64,000 bases of DNA from Acinetobacter baumannii (GTDB lineage: Bacteria > Pseudomonadota > Gammaproteobacteria > Pseudomonadales > Moraxellaceae), in NCBI RefSeq assembly GCF_016508585.1, contig NZ_JADVOP010000001.1, positions 1-64,000 of the forward strand. The letters run 5' to 3'. Shown here piece by piece: positions 20,978 to 30,395 of the stretch. The notes under the pieces are model-generated. The model was not told where the DNA came from. It searched no databases and saw nothing but the letters and a program-made list of their open reading frames with translations. How positions within the stretch are numbered: position 1 is the stretch's first letter; each line of letters opens with the position of its first letter. The translations under genes and the position numbers were made by a program.

Positions 20978-21446
20978 TCATTGGCTTATGCATGCCTGAT
21001 TGGGTTGAGTAATAAGCCAATACTAGATAAATTCATATGCCTCGAACGCTATAAAACCATCATTTGATTAACCTCAGCTGGATATGAAAATCTTGGTCAA
21101 ACATGATACTCGTAAATCTCATCCGCAACTGTTTGAGGCAGGACTATTACGATAAAATATTGTTACTTCACCTGATTAAATTTGTTGTGGGTGGCTGACG
21201 AGTTTTGCAGTGAGCTGCGATTTCGCAGCGCAAGATGATTGCCCTTACGGCGCGTCCCTCCTCATCCCGAAAGAAAAGTAGGGCTAGCCGCAGGCTGATC
21301 CTGAAATTGGGTAAAAACTCAACAAGACTCCGCAGAGTTTTATTTTTTCAATAGGTTAAAGATATGGTTGCTTCGGGCTCACGTTAATTATCATAAAGAT
21401 CAATATTCTCCATTCATTTTCTCAGGCGTACAATGCATTTAAGTCA
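20978..21446. other. 468-base gap with a G+C-rich block
   Basis: There is no gene here. About 21185-21300 is clearly G+C-richer than everything around it and contains a perfect hairpin, GCTGCGA-TT-TCGCAGC, at 21214-21229. It looks like an interspersed element or an old remnant rather than local promoter DNA. I found no second copy in this window. Confidence 0.5.
21324..21347 (+). terminator. possible rho-independent terminator
   Basis: AAGACTC-CGCA-GAGTTTT at 21324-21341, with one G-U pair, is followed by ATTTTTT. It is about 350 bases downstream of allA on the same strand, so it may end that transcript or belong to the G+C-rich element beside it. Confidence 0.55.
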
Positions 21447-22169
21447 TTAAAAATGATACTTGATCAATGCACTGACATTATTTTCATCTTTGCCTGAAAT
21501 ACCGTATTTATTATTCCATACAGAATATTCAACCCCTAAATACAATTTGGTATTGGGTGAAATATGTTTACCTGCATTCCATTTCCATTGTGTCGTCCAG
21601 TTCAGCTCACTGGCATGGTCATCTTCAGCCGTTGACCAATCCAGAAACCCATCAATCAAAAAATCTTCTGAAGCAATGGTAAACGGTACACCAAAGACAA
21701 AAGTCAATTGATAATCATCATCTGTATTTTTATAATTGTCTGCCTTGTAAAAGTTTAATTGGGCATATTGAAAATATGGAATTGCCAAATCCACGCCGAT
21801 CCCATATAAATAATTATTAAACCCCTCTCCACCTTCCCAAGTTGTTGCAATTAAGACATCTTTAATTGGACCAGCTTCTAACTTTCGACCTGAAATCGCC
21901 CCTAAGCTCAAGCGTGGTGAAACCTCAAAATAGGTCTGGTTACCTGAAACATCGTTATTGGTACGATCAGCAAATGCAAAAAAATCACCATATTTCAACT
22001 TTGCCGTGTACTCAAAAGTTATCGTAGACTGGTCATCTTCTCGAGCAATCAGTTCATAGTTTTTACCGTATAGTCCTGTAATACTGAAATCCTGCCAGAT
22101 TGGAGCAGCTTGCGTACCCAAAGCAGTACATAACAGTGTTGTAAACGCAGTAAACTGTGTCAATTTCAT
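21447..22169 (-). CDS. Tsx-like outer-membrane channel
   Basis: The 240-residue protein has a clear signal peptide (MKLTQFTAFTTLLCTALGTQAA) and a beta-barrel composition with alternating aromatic strands, ending in the C-terminal Phe (SALIKYHF) typical of outer-membrane barrels. It fits the nucleoside-specific channel (Tsx/OmpK) family. The start at 22169 is set by the signal peptide and a GGGGA site 9 bases upstream; the longer open frame upstream is not needed. It follows uraH on the same strand and probably admits purines, nucleosides or allantoin for this pathway. Confidence 0.8.
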   Translation of the reverse strand: MKLTQFTAFTTLLCTALGTQAAPIWQDFSITGLYGKNYELIAREDDQSTITFEYTAKLKYGDFFAFADRTNNDVSGNQTYFEVSPRLSLGAISGRKLEAGPIKDVLIATTWEGGEGFNNYLYGIGVDLAIPYFQYAQLNFYKADNYKNTDDDYQLTFVFGVPFTIASEDFLIDGFLDWSTAEDDHASELNWTTQWKWNAGKHISPNTKLYLGVEYSVWNNKYGISGKDENNVSALIKYHF

Positions 22170-22312
22170 TTTATAAATTCCCCACAAGAAACAAAGAAAA
22201 GCGCCGCAATAGATAAGCAAAAACAAAGCCAAGATTTTTATATTCGGTAAAAAAAGATAAAAAAAGCCCAAATAAATGAGCTTTAAGTGTTTGATAAAAT
22301 TTGTTTTATCAT

Positions 22313-22633
22313 TCAACTTCCGCGATAGGTAGAGTACGCAAAAGGACTGATTAATAAAGGAATATGATAATGCTGATTAATATCATTCACGGAAAAATAA
22401 ATCACAACTTTAGGAAAAAAGGTATCTAAATCAAAACGATTAAAATATTCAGCAGTATAAAACACTAGACTGTATTGCCCTGATTGAATATGAGCTAAAT
22501 TGAAATCTGCAACACGTCCATCATTGTTGGTTTTCGACTCGCCAATCAGTTGTCCCTGTGCATCAAATAATTGGATTACAACATCTGTTGCAGGTTTTCC
22601 CAAATGGGTATCTAAAATATGGCTGCTAATCAT
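22313..22633 (-). CDS. uraH: 5-hydroxyisourate hydrolase
   Basis: The 106-residue transthyretin-like enzyme converts 5-hydroxyisourate to OHCU. The N-terminal SHILDTHLGKPA with its catalytic His and the C-terminal tetrapeptide YRGS are diagnostic. Length is normal for the family. GGAGG lies close to the ATG. It lies 24 bases downstream of uraD, and the two act in consecutive steps. In Klebsiella the corresponding gene is hpxT. Confidence 0.94.
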   Translation of the reverse strand: MISSHILDTHLGKPATDVVIQLFDAQGQLIGESKTNNDGRVADFNLAHIQSGQYSLVFYTAEYFNRFDLDTFFPKVVIYFSVNDINQHYHIPLLISPFAYSTYRGS

Positions 22634-22657
22634 TGGGTTTCCTCCATGTCCTAAACT

Positions 22658-23164
22658 CTATTGTCCATTCACTGCCTGAGTTAAGCGTAAAAGTGCAATT
22701 TCACTTAACTGTTGTTTAACAATGCGTTGTTCTGTTTCAGCATCATTCAACAATCGATAGTTTAATGCCTGTAAGATTTCAGTGTGATCCAAGCCTAAAG
22801 CACGAATCAAAAACAGAAATCCAAATTTTTTTTCATAGGCCAAATTGCCTTTTAATAAAGCATCATCTATTTCACTGCTCCGTTTGATTGCAGATTGTTC
22901 ACGATTGGAAAATTCACGTTCCTGTTCAGTGAGACTCGCTTGAGCCTTTTTTTCACCGATTCGAGGATGATTGTTTAAGGCTGTTAAAATCTCATCCCAA
23001 GTCCATGTTGATGCTTGTTTTTTTGCATAATCCAAAAGGTCATCTAAACTTATAAATGGACGATCAGAGGAAATTTCATCTGTCCAACGTGGAATCTGTA
23101 CACAATGCATGAGAAGTTGTTGAGCTTGTTGTTCAGAAATTTGATTAAATTCATCTAAATTCAC
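22658..23164 (-). CDS. uraD: OHCU decarboxylase
   Basis: The 168-residue helical enzyme decarboxylates 2-oxo-4-hydroxy-4-carboxy-5-ureidoimidazoline to S-allantoin. Visible family motifs are the catalytic-His region LNNHPRIGEKK, SLTEQEREFSNREQ and FGFLFLIRALG. The start is a GTG with an AGGT site about 7 bases upstream; no ATG is available. It lies between puuE and uraH. The Klebsiella equivalent is hpxQ. Confidence 0.93.
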   Translation of the reverse strand: MNLDEFNQISEQQAQQLLMHCVQIPRWTDEISSDRPFISLDDLLDYAKKQASTWTWDEILTALNNHPRIGEKKAQASLTEQEREFSNREQSAIKRSSEIDDALLKGNLAYEKKFGFLFLIRALGLDHTEILQALNYRLLNDAETEQRIVKQQLSEIALLRLTQAVNGQ

Positions 23165-23246
23165 AAATTATACCTATCCTTCAAAATGGCTATAGATTGA
23201 AGCGCTTGCTAAAGCTTTTCAGTCGCTTTTAGAATCGTGTTGAACA

Positions 23247-24212
23247 TTATTGCGCCGGATGATATTTAAACCAATGTGCTGCAATATCTCCACGCCGGCA
23301 TATCCAAACCTTGTCATGTAATTGAACATAATCTAGAAAACGTTGCAGTGCTTTAAAGCGTCCCGGACGCCCCAATATACGGCAGTGCATGCCAATCGAA
23401 AGGATTTTTGGCGCAGTTTCGCCTTCTGCATAAAGCACATCAAATGCATCTTTGAGATATTGATAAAACTGCTCACCACTGTTAAACCCTGCTGGCGCAC
23501 AGAACTTCATATCATTGCTTTCTAGGGTATAAGGAATAATTAAATGAGGACGGCTTTCGCCTTGAGCATTGGACAAACTCGTCCAAAACGGTAAATCATC
23601 CCCATAGTAGTCACAGTCATACTTAATCTGAGGGAATTCAGCCAATAATTGACGTGTATTGGGGCTATCACGACCTGTGTACCAACCAATGGGTGCTTGT
23701 CCAAACAATGCTTCAAGCACGCTGATCGCCTGATCCATATGCTGACGTTCTGTGTCTATATCGAGGTTTTGGTAATTTAGCCATCGTTGCCCATGTGCAA
23801 CCACATCATAATCTGCATTTTTAATCGCATTGACGACATAGGGATTGCGTGCCAATGCCATCCCTACCCCAAAAATGGTCATGGGTAACTTTCGTTTTTG
23901 AAATTCCTGATGAATACGCCAAAACCCTGCACGAGAACCATACTCGTACATCGAATCCATAGACATATGTTTATCTGGAAAACTTGCAGCACCGACAATA
24001 TCGGATAAAAACTGCTCAGAACCAGCATCACCATGTTCTATATGATTTTCGCCACCTTCTTCGTAGTTCAGGACAAACTGTACTGCCAGTCGAGCTTGGT
24101 TCGGCCATTCAACTTTAGGCATTGAACCGTGATAGCCGATCAAATCCCGTGAATAAGAAGCATTTTGAATTTGATCAATCAATGCTTGACCGCGTAAATA
24201 AGTTTTATTCAC
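23247..24212 (-). CDS. puuE: allantoinase, polysaccharide-deacetylase type
   Basis: The 321-residue protein is of the carbohydrate esterase 4-like PuuE family, which opens allantoin to allantoate and is unrelated to the metal amidohydrolase AllB. Typical stretches are VQFVLNYEEGGEN, SMYEYGSRAGFWRIH, VAHGQRWLNY and ILSIGMHCRILGRPGR. It begins with a GTG preceded by AAGG at good distance. It opens the puuE-uraD-uraH-porin set on the minus strand. Confidence 0.93.
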   Translation of the reverse strand: MNKTYLRGQALIDQIQNASYSRDLIGYHGSMPKVEWPNQARLAVQFVLNYEEGGENHIEHGDAGSEQFLSDIVGAASFPDKHMSMDSMYEYGSRAGFWRIHQEFQKRKLPMTIFGVGMALARNPYVVNAIKNADYDVVAHGQRWLNYQNLDIDTERQHMDQAISVLEALFGQAPIGWYTGRDSPNTRQLLAEFPQIKYDCDYYGDDLPFWTSLSNAQGESRPHLIIPYTLESNDMKFCAPAGFNSGEQFYQYLKDAFDVLYAEGETAPKILSIGMHCRILGRPGRFKALQRFLDYVQLHDKVWICRRGDIAAHWFKYHPAQ

Positions 24213-24291
24213 TGAAACTGCCTTAACCTTTTTTCAATCATTATTTCTGTATTCATGGTCAAGCAGTTTTTATGCCAATTTCTGAGATGGA

Positions 24292-25347
24292 CTATTGAAT
24301 GGGTTGAGAACTTAACTGCAAATGCTGATTATCTCCACTAAAAATATATTGATGCTTTCCGAGTTCAAAACTGCGATTGGACTGCTGATCTGGACTCAAC
24401 TGATTAAGTATAATTTTTGAATCATTTTCAGCAGATTCATCGAATAAAAATTGATAAATTTTCCCATTCATTTGCGGATCTAATAATTTATTCACAATTC
24501 TATTTTGAAGATATTGATCTAAACGTTGTATATAAATTTCCATCAAATCTTTATTGCGAGAATTAAAAATTGTTTTGAATTCATTTAATGTAGCAACATT
24601 TTTATCGATTATTTTTAATCCTGTTGTTTGTATGGCATTCACTTCAAATTGATCTGTATGCTCAAACACTGCATTTAGGCTTTTTTTAGCATCTGTAAAA
24701 TTTGGATCCTGATCAGAATATTGCCGATAAATCTCATTAAAGAGTTGCTGATATGTATATGAAATCGAAGCATAATCTGACAATCTAAAATACTGCTTTC
24801 GGTCTAAGGAGACTAAATAATCTGAACATTTCTTTCTACATTGTGCTTTCTGTTGTTGGCTTATTGCACTTGTTTGGAGATACTGCTTATAAAGTTGATC
24901 GGCATCATCGAGATATTGTGGATTATGCGTCCATTTGTATTTCACCAAACTTGCTTCGCCTGCTGCGAGATAAGTTTCATATCGCAGCATTGTTCTATCC
25001 TTAGCTAAGTTTTTCTCCCATAAATCACGATATTGGTTCAAGATTCTAACGCCAGCAATGGTAAAGTCAGAAGCAGCTAAGGCACAATTTTTATGGTCTA
25101 AATACCCTAAAAAATCAGAAACAAAAATAACATCCATCTGATAAACATCTATTTTTTCTGAATTATCACCGTTTAAAAATTCATTCAAAACTTTAAGAGG
25201 CATATAGTCAACACCCTCACATTGTGTTTGCAGTGGTTGGGCAAGTTGAGTTAAATCCGCTTTTAGAGCGACAATATCTGCATATGTCGACAGTGATATA
25301 CCGCTCAAAAATCCCAATAAGGCTATTTTTCTCATCATCAATTTCAT
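24292..25347 (-). CDS. exported protein of unknown function
   Basis: I do not recognise this 351-residue protein. It has a signal peptide (about 23 residues, ending STYADI) and a mostly helical mature part with four cysteines. Two of these lie in the CRKKCSDYL motif near residue 170. A GAGAA site precedes the ATG. It is upstream of puuE by 80 bases on the same strand and 17 bases downstream of a phosphatase gene, so its expression may be linked to either. No transmembrane segment beyond the signal is visible, so it should be periplasmic. Confidence 0.7.
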   Translation of the reverse strand: MKLMMRKIALLGFLSGISLSTYADIVALKADLTQLAQPLQTQCEGVDYMPLKVLNEFLNGDNSEKIDVYQMDVIFVSDFLGYLDHKNCALAASDFTIAGVRILNQYRDLWEKNLAKDRTMLRYETYLAAGEASLVKYKWTHNPQYLDDADQLYKQYLQTSAISQQQKAQCRKKCSDYLVSLDRKQYFRLSDYASISYTYQQLFNEIYRQYSDQDPNFTDAKKSLNAVFEHTDQFEVNAIQTTGLKIIDKNVATLNEFKTIFNSRNKDLMEIYIQRLDQYLQNRIVNKLLDPQMNGKIYQFLFDESAENDSKIILNQLSPDQQSNRSFELGKHQYIFSGDNQHLQLSSQPIQ

Positions 25348-25364
25348 GATGTTATTCTCATATT

Positions 25365-25946
25365 TTATTTATAAATAAAAAACTCAGTATTGTCTAATTG
25401 GTGATTGAGTAAATCAAAGCGAAATTCACGCATCAGCGCTGAGTTTAATACTCGTTTCTGCGCCATCATGATTCTAAACAGTTGTAAAAACTGACCGTGG
25501 CTAAAGACCAGCAAATGTTGATCGCTGTAGTGCGATTTAAGTGCGTCTAAATGTTGCATAAAATCTGTAACGCGGCGATAGAAGTTGGCAAAAGATTCAG
25601 CATCATCACTTGTAATGAGATTCACATCTGCACGATTCCAATAATCATCTACCCAGGGTTTACGTTCTTCTAAAGTGGTATTTCTACAACGTCGATCTGA
25701 TAAATACGAAAATTCTTGAATATTCAAAACTTTAGGTGTTATTTGATCGCGAAGTAAAATAGGTTCGGCAGTCAATCGTGTCCGTAAAAAAGGTGAAATA
25801 TAGACGTGTTTAGCTTTTGGTAGAGTATCCGCCAGATTTTGAGCCTGTTGATGCCCATATTCAGTCAAAGGAATACTGGCATGAGATTCTACTCTTTCAT
25901 TGACGTTACCTAAACTTTGCGCATGGCGAATCAAATAAATGCTCAT
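25365..25946 (-). CDS. histidine phosphatase family protein
   Basis: The 193-residue protein starts with the phosphoglycerate-mutase signature YLIRHAQSLGNVNE, with the phospho-accepting His in RHA. A second conserved His is in FSHGQFLQLFR, and SPFLRTRLTAEPI supplies the second arginine. It is a cytosolic phosphatase or phosphomutase of broad, unassigned specificity. It is followed by the unknown exported protein in the same direction. Confidence 0.85.
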   Translation of the reverse strand: MSIYLIRHAQSLGNVNERVESHASIPLTEYGHQQAQNLADTLPKAKHVYISPFLRTRLTAEPILLRDQITPKVLNIQEFSYLSDRRCRNTTLEERKPWVDDYWNRADVNLITSDDAESFANFYRRVTDFMQHLDALKSHYSDQHLLVFSHGQFLQLFRIMMAQKRVLNSALMREFRFDLLNHQLDNTEFFIYK

Positions 25947-26038
25947 TTCAACTTTGCTCTACTTTGTTTTATTATAAAAATACTTCAGGATTTTTAGTAA
26001 TAAACTAATAAATTTCTATACTCCAATTGATTTAACGT

Positions 26039-27157
26039 CTATTTACGAAAAACCTCAATTAATTTCGCAATTTGATCTATTCCATCGAAAGTTGTAGGAA
26101 TTTTATCATCTGAGGCAACAATTGGCGAAAATATAATGTTTTCAAATTTCTCAAAACCATTTTTATTTTTACTATAAAGTGATTCAGAATCTTCAGCATA
26201 ATTATGAATAAATTGACAAAGTGCCATACGTAACTCAAGTTGCATAATCTGGGATTGAATAGATTTTTTCTCTTGAAGAGCAATTCTAAAAAAGTAAATA
26301 AAAAGAAATAAAGCAGTAAGTGTAGGTAATTCAAGTAATAATACATTACTAAAATCAACTTTATTCTTATAAATAAAAGCATAACCAGTTGATAAATTAA
26401 CAAATGGTATTAGTACTATTGCAATTAACCAGTTTCTTAAAGATAAATTTATCTTATTAAGCTCAGCATTTTTCTTTTCATAAATTTTTTTAAATCCATC
26501 ATTTAATGAAATAAAATTATAAGTAGATTTTTGATTGTCTAGTTTTATCGCCAGTTCTTTTACATTTTTTTCTTTTTCAGTTATTTTTGCATCCCAACTA
26601 TCAATTTTTTCTAAAATATTCTCAATTTTTTCACTCTCACTATCAAAATCATGTAATCTAGATTTTATATATTTATCTCTTATTACTTGGAAGATTAAGT
26701 GATTTGAAGCATAATTTAACTTATCTTTTGCAAAACTAAAATGATGTAAATTGTAATATCCTAAATCAATGTAGTTTTCTAATACTGCACTATGAGTCGA
26801 GTCCCAATCAATTTTTCTCAATCGATATTCCTGAAAGTAAGCAAAAAATAGAGCATAAGTAGTTTCAAGTATGGCTCTAATTGCCCTTTTATCAGAAAAA
26901 ATATCATTATTTCTATAATTGTAGAAAACTTTCTCAAGTTCATTTTCTATATTATAGACAGGCATTTCTTGGACTAGAACACAAATTTCATCAAAATTAC
27001 ATATATTTAATATTCCCTTTATCTTTATAATTTGCTCAGCTAGCCTTACTTCTAAGTCATCATTATTGAAGATTTTTTCTTTTTTTAAGTTATGAATGAT
27101 ATTACATACTTTATTAAAATCTGATTCATAAGTTTGATTATTAAATAAAAATTTCAT
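26039..27157 (-). CDS. two-TM coiled-coil protein of unknown function
   Basis: The 372-residue protein has a long helical N-terminal part, a predicted coiled coil near residues 180-245 and two hydrophobic segments (about 246-270 and 280-300). A C-terminal soluble tail contains LRMALCQFIHNYAED and IPTTFDGIDQIAKLIEVF. I have a sense of this tail recurring in uncharacterised proteobacterial proteins but know no function. GGAG lies close before the ATG at 27157; a TTG further upstream is unlikely. The gene is visibly more A+T-rich than its neighbours, which hints at transfer. Confidence 0.72.
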   Translation of the reverse strand: MKFLFNNQTYESDFNKVCNIIHNLKKEKIFNNDDLEVRLAEQIIKIKGILNICNFDEICVLVQEMPVYNIENELEKVFYNYRNNDIFSDKRAIRAILETTYALFFAYFQEYRLRKIDWDSTHSAVLENYIDLGYYNLHHFSFAKDKLNYASNHLIFQVIRDKYIKSRLHDFDSESEKIENILEKIDSWDAKITEKEKNVKELAIKLDNQKSTYNFISLNDGFKKIYEKKNAELNKINLSLRNWLIAIVLIPFVNLSTGYAFIYKNKVDFSNVLLLELPTLTALFLFIYFFRIALQEKKSIQSQIMQLELRMALCQFIHNYAEDSESLYSKNKNGFEKFENIIFSPIVASDDKIPTTFDGIDQIAKLIEVFRK

Positions 27158-27211
27158 ATTTCTCCACAATTAATAATTTAAATAATTATTTAAAAAAGTA
27201 AGTTAATTCAA

Positions 27212-27913
27212 TCAATGTTTTAAAAACAAAGCTTTCTCGACCGCTCTACGGTTGACTAAACCTTGTACAGTTTTTCCACCCGCTTTAATCCATACATCAA
27301 ACTGCTGACTTGCGCCAAGATAGTCCAATGTATTTAATCGCTTTAATAAAGTCGAATTCTGAAAAGCACTGATACCAATGTTATACGCCAATGACACCAA
27401 TGCATCAAACTGATTCTGGCGCAGTGGCACTTGAACAGCACGACTCACGGCTTGTTCAAAACGATTCAGGTCAAATTGCATATAGCTTTTTGCTTGTTCA
27501 ATGGTACATTGGTCACCATATTGAACAGCTTTTCCATTCGGATAGACGGTTGTACCATAGCCAATTGTATACACGCCAGTACCATCATCATAGGCTTTCA
27601 GTTCCAAGCCTTCAAAGCTACACATCAAATCAATACCTTTAGGACTGACTCGAGTGATTTTATCTTGGGCAGTACCAATGATATTTTGATCAGAATCAAA
27701 AGCGGTACCGATATGTGAATGATTCAAATTAGAATAATCAGCCTTATGTTTATCCGATTTAAATTGTGATTTATTGAAGAATAAGTGAAACCATTTAGAC
27801 CAAAAATGAGACATGCAGAAAACTCTGAAAATTGATGTGACACAGCTTTGATTTTTCATTCTATGCAAAGCTTTATGATGAAATATAGTGGTCTTTGGTA
27901 GAATTATTCTCAT
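27212..27913 (-). CDS. phage-type lysozyme (GH24 family)
   Basis: The 233-residue protein has a T4-type lysozyme domain from about residue 90. The catalytic triad E101, D110, T116 has the spacing E-x8-D-x5-T, as in T4 lysozyme, within FEGLELKAYDDGTGVYTIGY. It cleaves peptidoglycan. About 90 residues precede the domain and include a basic, moderately hydrophobic stretch, possibly a signal-arrest-release-like anchor. No other phage genes are nearby. AGGAG lies 8 bases before the ATG but sits inside a terminator-like stem. Confidence 0.82.
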   Translation of the reverse strand: MRIILPKTTIFHHKALHRMKNQSCVTSIFRVFCMSHFWSKWFHLFFNKSQFKSDKHKADYSNLNHSHIGTAFDSDQNIIGTAQDKITRVSPKGIDLMCSFEGLELKAYDDGTGVYTIGYGTTVYPNGKAVQYGDQCTIEQAKSYMQFDLNRFEQAVSRAVQVPLRQNQFDALVSLAYNIGISAFQNSTLLKRLNTLDYLGASQQFDVWIKAGGKTVQGLVNRRAVEKALFLKH

Positions 27914-27917
27914 AAAT

Positions 27918-27948
27918 AAAACTCCTTTTTCAGCAAAAAAGGAGTTTT
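27918..27948 (-). terminator. ure operon terminator overlapping the lysozyme ribosome site
   Basis: A perfect 13-bp inverted repeat, AAAACTCCTTTTT (27918-27930) and its complement (27936-27948), has a 5-base loop. On the minus strand it follows the ureC stop by about 20 bases and is followed by TTTTATTTAT, so it looks like a rho-independent terminator. Its 3' arm contains the AGGAG of the lysozyme gene. Confidence 0.82.
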
Positions 27949-27968
27949 AAATGAGTGATCAATAAAGA

Positions 27969-29669
27969 TTAAAACAGAAAATAACGCTGTGCCATTGGCA
28001 AAACTTCCGCTGGCTCACAAGTCAAATGTACCCCGTCTGCACGCACTTCATAGGTTTCAGGATGTACATCCATGACTGGGCAATAACTATTATGCTTCAT
28101 GTCTTTTTTACTGATATTTCGGGTATTTTTACATGCAGAAATCAACTTTTTCAGTTGTAACTTCTGTGCAACGCCCTGATCAATTGCAACCTGCGATAAA
28201 AAAGTAATACAGGTGTTATGAACACCTCTTGGATATGCACCAAACATCGGACGATAGTGAACGGGCTGTGGCGTAGGAATCGAAGCATTGATGTCTCCCA
28301 TCGGGGCAGCAGCAATCATTCCACCTTTGATAATCATTGACGGTTTTACCCCAAAAAATGCAGGTTTCCATAACACCAAATCCGCCAGCTTTCCTTCTTC
28401 AACTGAACCCACTTCGTGACTTAAACCATGTGTAATCGCAGGATTAATCGTATATTTTGCAATATAACGTTTTACACGATTGTTATCGTGATATTGATTA
28501 TCACCCTCCAATGGTCCCCGCTGCACTTTCATTTTATGTGCGGTTTGCCATGTTCTTAAAATTACTTCTCCCACACGTCCCATCGCCTGTGAATCCGATG
28601 ACATCATTGAGATAGCACCGAGATCCTGTAAAATATCTTCTGCGGCAATCGTTTCCCTGCGAATACGGCTTTCAGCAAAAGCAACATCTTCTGCTATAGC
28701 AGGATCTAAATGATGGCAAACCATGAGCATATCTAAATGCTCATCAATGGTATTGATTGTATAAGGTCGTGTTGGGTTGGTAGAAGACGGCAACACATTC
28801 GCCTGCCCAATCGCTTTTAAAATATCAGGTGCATGTCCACCACCTGCACCTTCTGTATGATAAGTATGGATTGTACGATCTTTAAAAGCTGCCAATGTTT
28901 CTTCAAGAAAACCGCCTTCATTTAAAGTATCGGTATGAATTGCAACCTGTACATCATACTCGTCTGCGACGGTCAGGCAATTATCAATTGCAGCTGGTGT
29001 AGAGCCCCAGTCTTCATGGAGTTTCAGTCCAACCACACCGGCTTGAATCTGCTCTGCAATGGGTGCAGGCTGACTCAAATTTCCCTTGCCCAATAAACCG
29101 ATATTCATGGGCAAGTCATCTATTGCCTGCAACATGGTTGCAATATGCCACGGACCTGGGGTTACAGTCGTGGCGGATGTTCCTGCTGCTGGTCCTGTAC
29201 CACCGCCAATCATTGTGGTCGTTCCGGACATCAATGCTGTTTCGACTTGCTGCGGACAAATCCAATGGATATGGGTATCTATGCCACCTGCTGTTAATAT
29301 TTGCCCTTCACCCGCAATAACTTCAGTTGCCGCACCAAGAGGAATGGTTATGTCTGGCTGAATATCAGGATTCCCTGCCTTGCCTATTTTCCAGATCCGA
29401 CCATTTTTTAAGCCCACATCTGCCTTTATAATTCCCCACCAATCGACAATCAAAGCATTGGTAATCACCGTATCAGCAACATCATCTGCCAGAAGTTGTG
29501 ATTGCCCCATGCCATCACGAATGACTTTACCACCACCAAACTTAACCTCTTCACCATAGATGGTTAGATCCTGTTCAACTTCAATGAACAGTTCAGTGTC
29601 AGCTAGGCGAACACGATCTCCTACTGTAGGACCAAACATCTCAGCATAAGCACGACGTGACATTTTCAT
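27969..29669 (-). CDS. ureC: urease subunit alpha
   Basis: The 566-residue catalytic subunit hydrolyses urea to ammonia and carbamate at a dinuclear nickel site. Visible ligands and landmarks are [14 protein letters not shown] (HxH), the carbamylated Lys in [35 protein letters not shown] and the flap cysteine/His region MVCHHLDP. Length is standard. It follows ureB by 2 bases and is the last gene of the operon. AGGA lies about 9 bases before the ATG. Confidence 0.97.
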   Translation of the reverse strand: MKMSRRAYAEMFGPTVGDRVRLADTELFIEVEQDLTIYGEEVKFGGGKVIRDGMGQSQLLADDVADTVITNALIVDWWGIIKADVGLKNGRIWKIGKAGNPDIQPDITIPLGAATEVIAGEGQILTAGGIDTHIHWICPQQVETALMSGTTTMIGGGTGPAAGTSATTVTPGPWHIATMLQAIDDLPMNIGLLGKGNLSQPAPIAEQIQAGVVGLKLHEDWGSTPAAIDNCLTVADEYDVQVAIHTDTLNEGGFLEETLAAFKDRTIHTYHTEGAGGGHAPDILKAIGQANVLPSSTNPTRPYTINTIDEHLDMLMVCHHLDPAIAEDVAFAESRIRRETIAAEDILQDLGAISMMSSDSQAMGRVGEVILRTWQTAHKMKVQRGPLEGDNQYHDNNRVKRYIAKYTINPAITHGLSHEVGSVEEGKLADLVLWKPAFFGVKPSMIIKGGMIAAAPMGDINASIPTPQPVHYRPMFGAYPRGVHNTCITFLSQVAIDQGVAQKLQLKKLISACKNTRNISKKDMKHNSYCPVMDVHPETYEVRADGVHLTCEPAEVLPMAQRYFLF

Positions 29670-29671
29670 GG

Positions 29672-29992
29672 TTATTTATCCTGTGGGTCTAATTTGCCCA
29701 TAACTCGACCTGCGAAGCCATATACCTCACGTTTACCTGCAAGTGCAACGATTTCTACATCACGACTTTGCCCCGGTTCAAAACGTATCGCCGTCCCTGC
29801 TGCAATATTCAAACGAAAACCTTTGGTACGCTCGCGATCAAATTGCAGAGCATCATTGGCTTCATAAAAATGAAAATGCGAGCCCACTTGAATCGGACGA
29901 TCCCCAATATTTGCAACACTTATTTTCAAAACTTCACGACCAACATTCATTTCAATATCACTGTCAGGGGTGATAATTTCTCCAGGTATCAT
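29672..29992 (-). CDS. ureB: urease subunit beta
   Basis: The 106-residue structural subunit begins [20 protein letters not shown] and contains [13 protein letters not shown], a strong family signature. It assembles with UreA and UreC in the (UreABC)3 holoenzyme. GGAG lies 7 bases before the ATG. It sits between ureA and ureC with short spacers. Confidence 0.97.
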   Translation of the reverse strand: MIPGEIITPDSDIEMNVGREVLKISVANIGDRPIQVGSHFHFYEANDALQFDRERTKGFRLNIAAGTAIRFEPGQSRDVEIVALAGKREVYGFAGRVMGKLDPQDK

Positions 29993-30019
29993 TGGTTTGC
30001 TCCCAATTCAAAAATTTTC

Positions 30020-30322
30020 TTATTCAATCGGTTGATGAACAGTCACTAGCTTTGAGCCATCTGGAAAAGTTGCTTCAACCTGTACTTCCGCAATCATTTC
30101 TGCAACCCCATCCATGACATCTTCACGGCTGAGTAGTGTGGTACCGTAATGCATCAGCTCGCTGACCGTCATACCATCACGCGCCCCCTCAAGCAATGCT
30201 GCGGAAATAAAAGCAATGGATTCTGGGTAGTTCAGTTTCAATCCACGGGCTTTACGTCTTTCTGCAACTAAACCGGCTGTAAAAATCAGAAGTTTGTCTT
30301 TTTCTGTAGGGTTGAGTTCCAT
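30020..30322 (-). CDS. ureA: urease subunit gamma
   Basis: The 100-residue smallest structural subunit has the family stretches [28 protein letters not shown] and [23 protein letters not shown] precedes the ATG at good distance. It is separate from ureB, as usual in proteobacteria rather than the Helicobacter A-B fusion. Confidence 0.97.
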   Translation of the reverse strand: MELNPTEKDKLLIFTAGLVAERRKARGLKLNYPESIAFISAALLEGARDGMTVSELMHYGTTLLSREDVMDGVAEMIAEVQVEATFPDGSKLVTVHQPIE

Positions 30323-30395
30323 GATCCATTCCTAGCTAATTCATTTGTTGTACATGCAATATCTATGCAACAATGTTGAGTGTGATTGAAAATTT

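Noticed and set aside
22170..22316. N-terminal extension of the Tsx-like porin
   Set aside because: The extension precedes a complete signal peptide that has its own GGGGA site, so the extra residues are not expected in the product.
27212..27913. Prophage
   Set aside because: Only a lysozyme is present, flanked by urease and non-phage genes; no integrase, capsid, tail or attachment site is visible.
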